Of a stretch of 56,707 nt of DNA, positions 51,678 to 56,707 are shown piece after piece. The translations under genes and the position numbers were made by a program. Each line of letters begins with the position of its first letter. Position 1 is the first letter of the stretch. The notes beneath the pieces were generated by a model. The model worked only from the letters and a program-made list of their open reading frames with translations, was not told the DNA's origin and did not search any database. Location: contig JABXKS010000046.1 in NCBI GenBank assembly GCA_013619125.1, positions 1-56,707 of the forward strand. Reading direction: 5' to 3'. The DNA comes from Clostridiales bacterium. Lineage in GTDB: Bacteria > Bacillota > Clostridia > Tissierellales > GPF-1.

Positions 51678-52805
51678 ATGAATAAAGCAACCAGTCCTGA
51701 GGTAATGAAACTGAATAACAAAAAGGCGATTCTGGAGTTCATTTATTCCGAAAAGAATATCTATCGCGCTCAGATTGCGGATCGGACTCGACTTTCCAAT
51801 CAAACCGTGACGAATTTGGTCAAGGAGTTGAAGGAAGAGGGGTTTATTAAGGAAGTCACGATGGAGACAAAGGGAAAGGGGCGAAATCCCATTGCCCTTT
51901 CCATTGCCTTGGATGAACTATGCGCAATCGGTGTTGAAATTTCAGTGCGCGGTGTAACAGTAGGATGTTTTAACGCCTCTGGGCAGGTCATTCGTCGGGA
52001 TGAACATCCACCGACTGACGTGATCTTGCCTATTGTTAAGGAGATGCTGGAAATGGCCCTAAAAGCAGCAGATGCGAAAACCATTTTAGGTATCGCGATC
52101 AGTGTGGAAGGCGTCATTAATGAAAGCAAGGGACTGGTTGTCAAATCAAGTGTGGGTCTGGAGGGTGTAAACCTGAAAGAAGAATTACGGTATCTGGGGA
52201 TTAAAACCTATATACGAAATGATGTGAATCTTTTGGCGGAAACGAGTGATCGCCAAGAAGAAAACTATATGATGATCCGGTTTGATCGAGGGATTGGTGC
52301 TGCACTATTTTTGAATGGCGCCATCCTCCGCTCGGATCACAATATGGCAGGCGAGTTTGGCCATGCCATTGTGTATTCCAATCCATCTCCACGGCCATGC
52401 AAATGTGGAAAGACGGGTTGCCTAACGACAGAAGCCTCTATGTCAGCCATCGAGACCCATTTCAACATGAGTGTTTTAGATGTAGCTGAGGCGTATCATG
52501 CCGAGGATCCGGAAATTTTTCCGAAGGTGGAACAATTGAGTCGGTATATCGCGGAACCGTTGGCTAATCTAATTACCATTATGGACTTGGAAAAGGTGCT
52601 GGTAACGGGAACCCTAGTGGATTTGCTGGGAGAAAAATTTTTACAGAGCATTCATCGCGCAGTTCACGAGCGATTGAGTGTTTGGAATTCCTTTCAAGGA
52701 ATCGAAGTGTTGGAAGCCTATGATTTTGCAGAGAGAAGTGCGAAATTTGTAGTAGAAAAGTACTTTTTGCGCTGGAGAAACGGAGGCGCAATCTCTAAAA
52801 AATAG
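51678..52805 (+). CDS. ROK family transcriptional repressor
   Basis: Protein of 375 residues. Winged HTH at the N-terminus (YRAQIADRTRLSNQTVTNLVKELKEEG) followed by the ROK fold, with GVEISVRGVTVGCF, GIAISVEGVI and GEFGHAIVY and the zinc site CKCGKTGCLTTEAS. It resembles XylR/NagC-type regulators, whose operators look like the two palindromes at 48567-48645. Short 9-bp spacing from the binding-protein gene indicates autoregulation within the operon. Confidence 0.92.
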   Translation: MNKATSPEVMKLNNKKAILEFIYSEKNIYRAQIADRTRLSNQTVTNLVKELKEEGFIKEVTMETKGKGRNPIALSIALDELCAIGVEISVRGVTVGCFNASGQVIRRDEHPPTDVILPIVKEMLEMALKAADAKTILGIAISVEGVINESKGLVVKSSVGLEGVNLKEELRYLGIKTYIRNDVNLLAETSDRQEENYMMIRFDRGIGAALFLNGAILRSDHNMAGEFGHAIVYSNPSPRPCKCGKTGCLTTEASMSAIETHFNMSVLDVAEAYHAEDPEIFPKVEQLSRYIAEPLANLITIMDLEKVLVTGTLVDLLGEKFLQSIHRAVHERLSVWNSFQGIEVLEAYDFAERSAKFVVEKYFLRWRNGGAISKK

Positions 52806-52825
52806 ATAGAAATGAGGGACGACTG

Positions 52826-55075
52826 ATGAAAATCGCAACGAAAGCCTTTCGCTTCGGCAGCATACAAAGAAAGACCTATAAGCGATACATCAAACGGTAC
52901 CTCTATCGTTATCGAGGCGTTAACGCCGATTTGGTGAATGGCAATGAATTTATTGTCGATGAGCTGATGGAAGAACTGTGTGCTCATGGGACGGTTTCTA
53001 AGGCGGAATTGGAAACCTATTATCTCGCATTGGCAGAAATGTTGCATGCGCTTCCTCAGATGGAGGAAGAAACTGACGAAGAAATTTATCGCGAGGTATT
53101 GCAGATTCGCGAGATATATCGAACCGCAGCGGTAGACCGCTATTTACTGAAAAAGAAAAAAGAAATGAATTGCAAAAATTGGCAGCCTGTTCAGGGCATC
53201 GATCAATCCAAGTTTTTTTGGGAAGCTGCAGAGAAAACGGGATTTGCCACATTGATACTGATGGATGCGGAACTTTTGCAGGCTTGTGCAGATACCTATC
53301 TAAAGCTCAAGGAAATGGGGATTCGGACAAGGGTTTTCATTCAGAAACAAAGACGATTGGATACGAGCGTAACGGGAATGGATTCTCTTCAAGGGTTGAT
53401 TGATCCGGAGGATCGAGTCGATGTTGACGGGGAGAATTTTGGATTTCCACTTCATGAAATCGAGCTGCAAGCCACAGACGAACTTGTGGTAGGCTTTGGT
53501 GAATGGTTTGTGGGGGCATTTCGAACACTTTCTGTAAATGCGTACCTGGTATGTCGATCGCAAGAAATTTTGACTCGTGCGACGACAAACTCCATTGAGA
53601 AAGAGGAAATGCATTGGATTTATGTGCCGGCGGCGTATGATTTGATTGCCTCGATTCCAGTTGTTGAACGAGCCGTGGTGAACTATCGCGTGTTGTCCTG
53701 GATTTCTGAGGAACATGGACTTGAGATTTATCGGCTTCCAGTTCTAGAACTAATGAATCGATTTCCCACTTATTTTCTTCATGGGAGTTCCAATCTGAAT
53801 AGCAGTCTGCCCTTTCAAGTGGGACCGACAGAATCTGAGGAAGACTTCCTGGGGAATAAGAACAAGAGTATTTTTAAATGGGTTCAGAAGCAGGCACCTG
53901 ATATTGAGATGGGCGCAAGAACGATATTGGACCGCAATGGAAATCCTATGAAAGTAACCTTCGCCAAATTAGCACGATTGCAGGCGTATAAGACTCGGGT
54001 AGTTTCGACTGAAAAGGCGCAAGATATTCGTTCCTTCTTTCGCGAGTCAGGAATCGATTACGGTCTGGCTATGAATTATCTGTTTTTTGCAACGGATAAG
54101 AGCATCGCAACCTATAACCAGATGAGAAAAGATCGGCCTCTTGAACAGGTGGATCGTTCGGGGTGGCATATAGATTATCGAAAAAATGAGGCGGGGGAGA
54201 CATTTCCGCTCTATGCAAAAGCGGCCATGGGGGCCGATGAAGACGGAGAACTGCATTTCTTTCGCAAGCGATTGGGTGCTGGTGTGATCAGCTTGAATGA
54301 TCAACGGATTGTATGGCAGGAAAATCAAGTGGATTCGGAAGAGGCGGGAGAGTTTTGTATCTTTACACCGTATGGCGTGAAAACGGATACAGAGGATTAT
54401 CTGTCGACGTGCGTCGTTGTTGGCGAGGACCGAGTCAATCTGGTAGTCGTGAATGATCGTGTTGTATCGATACGAAAGGGCGGTGTCATGCTACCGAATA
54501 TCGGTGTTGTGTTATCCTTCGAAGAGAAGGGCTGGAATCAAAAATTTCCACTTGAACGTTTTGATGAACAAGGGTATGGATGTGCGGAGACGTTCCATTT
54601 TACTCTGTCCTTGGAGAGGGCAGCAGCGTATCGCTGGGTGTATGGCGGTGCTATGTTCTTGATCCATAAGGGCGAGGCATTTGACACGGAAGAAAAATTG
54701 ATGGCGGAATTCAGAAAAGAAGGCTGGTTGTCGGATCTTTCCAAACAGACCCAGGACTCCGAAACCTTTCGTCTAGAGAAGCATCCTCGTTCCATGATGG
54801 GACAAACCCAATCGGGAGAATTCTTTATGGTGGTTTGTTCCGGGCGCAGCAAGCATAGCGTTGGAGCGGATTATCTCGATTTGATTCAGATTGCCAAGGA
54901 CTTGTTTAATGATGTAGAAATGTTGGTGAATGTGGATGGAGGCGCTTCCTCCTTTATGGGGCTGATCCATCGAGGTGAAGTTTTGGAATTGAGCGATGTT
55001 ACTTTTACTAATGATTCCTCTGCTGGTACCTTACGTCCATTGAATTCTATTTTTACAATTACAACTAAAAAATAG
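52826..55075 (+). CDS. 749-residue cytoplasmic protein with C-terminal NAGPA domain
   Basis: The last 200 residues (about 545-749) form a NAGPA/DUF2233 phosphodiester glycosidase domain: TPYGVKTDTEDYL, VVSIRKGGVMLPNIGVVLSF and the family signature VNVDGGASSFMG with the DGG (704-706). NAGPA-domain enzymes remove GlcNAc from a phosphodiester. The first 540 residues are unrecognised; 1-110 are helical and 125-330 look alpha/beta. There is no signal peptide, unusual for NAGPA proteins, so the substrate would be met inside the cell after import by the ABC transporter. Confidence 0.75.
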   Translation: MKIATKAFRFGSIQRKTYKRYIKRYLYRYRGVNADLVNGNEFIVDELMEELCAHGTVSKAELETYYLALAEMLHALPQMEEETDEEIYREVLQIREIYRTAAVDRYLLKKKKEMNCKNWQPVQGIDQSKFFWEAAEKTGFATLILMDAELLQACADTYLKLKEMGIRTRVFIQKQRRLDTSVTGMDSLQGLIDPEDRVDVDGENFGFPLHEIELQATDELVVGFGEWFVGAFRTLSVNAYLVCRSQEILTRATTNSIEKEEMHWIYVPAAYDLIASIPVVERAVVNYRVLSWISEEHGLEIYRLPVLELMNRFPTYFLHGSSNLNSSLPFQVGPTESEEDFLGNKNKSIFKWVQKQAPDIEMGARTILDRNGNPMKVTFAKLARLQAYKTRVVSTEKAQDIRSFFRESGIDYGLAMNYLFFATDKSIATYNQMRKDRPLEQVDRSGWHIDYRKNEAGETFPLYAKAAMGADEDGELHFFRKRLGAGVISLNDQRIVWQENQVDSEEAGEFCIFTPYGVKTDTEDYLSTCVVVGEDRVNLVVVNDRVVSIRKGGVMLPNIGVVLSFEEKGWNQKFPLERFDEQGYGCAETFHFTLSLERAAAYRWVYGGAMFLIHKGEAFDTEEKLMAEFRKEGWLSDLSKQTQDSETFRLEKHPRSMMGQTQSGEFFMVVCSGRSKHSVGADYLDLIQIAKDLFNDVEMLVNVDGGASSFMGLIHRGEVLELSDVTFTNDSSAGTLRPLNSIFTITTKK

Positions 55076-55078
55076 GAC

Positions 55079-55104
55079 GAGGGAAAGGAGAAATCCTTTC
55101 CCTC
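55079..55104 (+). other. stable intercistronic hairpin without a T-run
   Basis: GAGGGAAAGGA and TCCTTTCCCTC form a perfect 11-bp stem closing a GAAA tetraloop, followed by AAATACAAAT. Without a poly-T tail it is unlikely to terminate; an mRNA processing or stability role between the NAGPA and nucleotidyltransferase genes is more likely. Confidence 0.65.
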
Positions 55105-55128
55105 AAATACAAATAGAAGAGGTGTATG

Positions 55129-55878
55129 ATGAGTAGCACGAAAGCAATTGTATTGGCTGCCGGAAAAGGGAGCCGATTGCATTCGGAAGAACAAGTATTG
55201 CCGAAGGTATTGCGTGAGGCAAATGGAAAAGCCTTGTTGGATTATGTGTTACAGGCGACCCGGTTTATCCCTCAGGAAGATACCGTTTTGGTAATTGGAT
55301 ATAAGAGCGCGATGGTGCGTGAGCATGTGCAAGGCACATATCGTTTTGTGGAGCAAGCCCAGCAATTAGGGACGGGACACGCAGTGAAGGCAACAGAAGA
55401 AGAACTGGAGAATTATCATGGTCCGATTCTGGTGGTCTATGGAGATATGCCGGTATTCTCGCCAGAAACTTATCAAGCCTTGATTCGGATCCATGACGAA
55501 TCCCGGGCAGCGGCCACCCTGTTAACGGCAGTTCTTAAGGATCCACCGGATTATGGTCGGATCTTGAGGGACACGGACAATAAAATCGTTGATATTCGAG
55601 AGGTACGGGACTGCACAGCAGAAGAACTGTTGATTCGAGAACTGAACTCTGGTGTATATGTATTTGATTCTCAAAAATTATTTGCTGTTTTGCATGAGTT
55701 GAAAAACGACAACGTGCAAGGAGAATTTTATTTAACGGATGTGCCAAAGCTTCTATTGGCGCGGGGAGAAACGATTGCATCCTATACCCTGGTCGAAAGT
55801 GATGAGGTATATGGGGTGAACACCTTGGAGGAACTCCACTTTGTGGAAGAATTATTGCGGAAAAGAGGGATAAAATGA
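55129..55878 (+). CDS. GlmU N-terminal-like nucleotidyltransferase
   Basis: Protein of 249 residues from the second of two adjacent ATGs, which has the better spacing to AGAGGTG. Sugar-phosphate nucleotidyltransferase core: VLAAGKGSRLHSEE with a Lys in the LPKVL segment, QLGTGHAV (the Q-xGTGHA uridine site of GlmU), YGDMP (metal Asp) and ELNSGVYVF. It lacks the left-handed beta-helix acetyltransferase half of true GlmU. It should join UTP (or another NTP) to a sugar-1-phosphate such as GlcNAc-1-P, or run in reverse. Coupled to the next gene (ATGA). Confidence 0.9.
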   Translation: MSSTKAIVLAAGKGSRLHSEEQVLPKVLREANGKALLDYVLQATRFIPQEDTVLVIGYKSAMVREHVQGTYRFVEQAQQLGTGHAVKATEEELENYHGPILVVYGDMPVFSPETYQALIRIHDESRAAATLLTAVLKDPPDYGRILRDTDNKIVDIREVRDCTAEELLIRELNSGVYVFDSQKLFAVLHELKNDNVQGEFYLTDVPKLLLARGETIASYTLVESDEVYGVNTLEELHFVEELLRKRGIK

Positions 55879-56707
55879 TTAAATTTGGAACGGGTGGATG
55901 GAGAGCCATTGTAGGAGATGAATTTATTCGCACTAATATTGTAAAGGTAGCGCAAGGGCTTTCGGATATGATGAAGGATGAAGGCGTTTCGGAACGGGGG
56001 ATCGTGATTGGCTATGATAAGCGCTTTTTGTCGGATAAATCCAGTGTTTGGATGGCAGAGGTCTTTGCCGGAAACGGAATCTCGGTCAACTATATCAACA
56101 AGGTGGCACCAACGCCCTTGATCATGTATACGGTGAAAGCCTTTAATTGCAATTATGGCATTGCTGTTACTGCCAGTCATAATCCAGCAGACTACAATGG
56201 CATCAAAATTTTTACCAAGGGTGGAAAAGACGCCGACTTGCCAATAACCGAGAAATTGGAGACGTACGTACAACGCATAGACGAGACGGATATCAAGCGT
56301 TTACCCTTTGAAGAAGGGAAAGAAATGGGAGTGATTCGTGTTGTCAATCCATTCAACGATTATATTGATGCCATTATGTCGATGATTGATGTGGAAGCGA
56401 TTCGAAATCGCGAATTGCGGGTCTTGGTGGATCCGATGTTCGGGGTGTCAAAAGCCGCACTGCAGACCGTTTTGACAACGGCTCGCTGTGAGGTGGATGT
56501 GATCAACGACAAGCATGATACCAGCTTTGGCGGGCGAATGCCGTCTCCCACAAAGGAGACCTTGAATAAGCTCAGTAACATGGTCTATGAGAGCCATTAT
56601 GACTTGGGCATTGGCACCGATGGCGATGCAGACCGATTGGGTATTATCGATGAGCAAGGCACTTTCGTGACCCCTAATCAGGTAATGTGTTTGCTGTACT
56701 ATTACCT
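55875..56707 (+). CDS. phosphohexomutase, truncated by the window end
   Basis: Open from the ATG at 55875 to the window edge (277 codons seen). Alpha-D-phosphohexomutase superfamily: FGTGGWRAIVG at the start, the catalytic phosphoserine loop TASHNPADYNG (near residue 97) and the Mg loop IGTDGDADRLG (near 255). It interconverts sugar 1- and 6-phosphates and fits behind the nucleotidyltransferase, supplying or consuming a sugar-1-phosphate. The family's domain 4 (RPSGTEP) lies beyond the window. Distinct from the PgcA-type gene at 11055. Confidence 0.93.
   Translation, partial: MIKFGTGGWRAIVGDEFIRTNIVKVAQGLSDMMKDEGVSERGIVIGYDKRFLSDKSSVWMAEVFAGNGISVNYINKVAPTPLIMYTVKAFNCNYGIAVTASHNPADYNGIKIFTKGGKDADLPITEKLETYVQRIDETDIKRLPFEEGKEMGVIRVVNPFNDYIDAIMSMIDVEAIRNRELRVLVDPMFGVSKAALQTVLTTARCEVDVINDKHDTSFGGRMPSPTKETLNKLSNMVYESHYDLGIGTDGDADRLGIIDEQGTFVTPNQVMCLLYYY

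Noticed and set aside
53300-53716. Minus-strand frame of 138 residues opposite the NAGPA-domain gene
   Set aside because: Antisense shadow of a gene with a recognisable C-terminal domain; no start signals.

Overview
The window reads as chromosomal DNA of a low-to-mid-GC, probably anaerobic Firmicute, most likely a member of the Clostridia. The signs are two T-box leaders (Cys and Asn specificity), strong AGGAGG-type ribosome binding sites with frequent TTG and GTG starts, an A-type flavodiiron protein, a DUF896 (YnzC-type) protein, a RelQ-type small alarmone synthetase and a Firmicute-like 6S RNA. No phage, insertion sequence, CRISPR array, rRNA or tRNA is visible. The genus cannot be fixed from the sequence alone.

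Layout. 1-2.3 kb: two small membrane proteins and a first ADP-ribosylglycohydrolase-fold (ARH) protein. 2.3-3.6 kb: cysK on the minus strand under a Cys T-box. 3.6-12.8 kb: a plus-strand run with a VanY-like carboxypeptidase, a radical SAM protein, SfsA, a second ARH paralogue, a basic disordered protein, a nicotinamidase-like hydrolase, a nucleoside phosphorylase, a flavodiiron protein and a phosphohexomutase. 12.8-17.1 kb: a short leader ORF with terminator ahead of an MFS transporter, then an Asn T-box driving asnS and a relQ-type gene, with an extra structured RNA segment between the T-box and asnS.

17.1-24.3 kb (minus strand) holds the most unusual locus: three translationally coupled genes encoding a 1623-residue protein (HD hydrolase, HEAT-like helices, NadD-like nucleotidyltransferase, acetyltransferase-like and phosphoribosyltransferase-like regions), an LDH/MDH-fold protein and a flavodoxin-fold reductase. 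Next come an unknown helical protein, a TSUP permease, NAD kinase, an RluA pseudouridine synthase, 6S RNA, an unknown membrane protein, a LacI regulator with a lone hutH, DUF896, an M18 aminopeptidase, and a DeoR/class II aldolase/Gfo-Idh operon. Two large lipoproteins follow.

40.8-44.8 kb is a second striking locus. A SorC/LsrR-type regulator precedes an operon of DhaL, a VOC-fold protein, DhaK and an unmistakable LsrF. It looks like an autoinducer-2 (or related dicarbonyl sugar) degradation route in which LsrK and LsrG are replaced by unrelated proteins. On the opposite strand lie a Cache-HAMP protein and a PAS/degenerate GGDEF/EAL protein. The window ends (48.6-56.7 kb) with a sugar ABC transporter, a ROK repressor whose likely operators flank the promoter, a cytoplasmic NAGPA-domain protein, a GlmU-like nucleotidyltransferase and a phosphohexomutase cut by the window edge.

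Nucleotide and NAD chemistry recurs across the window: two ARH proteins, a nicotinamidase-like hydrolase, a nucleoside phosphorylase, a NadD-like domain and NAD kinase. Whether these genes work together is inference. All functional calls come from motif reading and comparison with known families; no database search was run.
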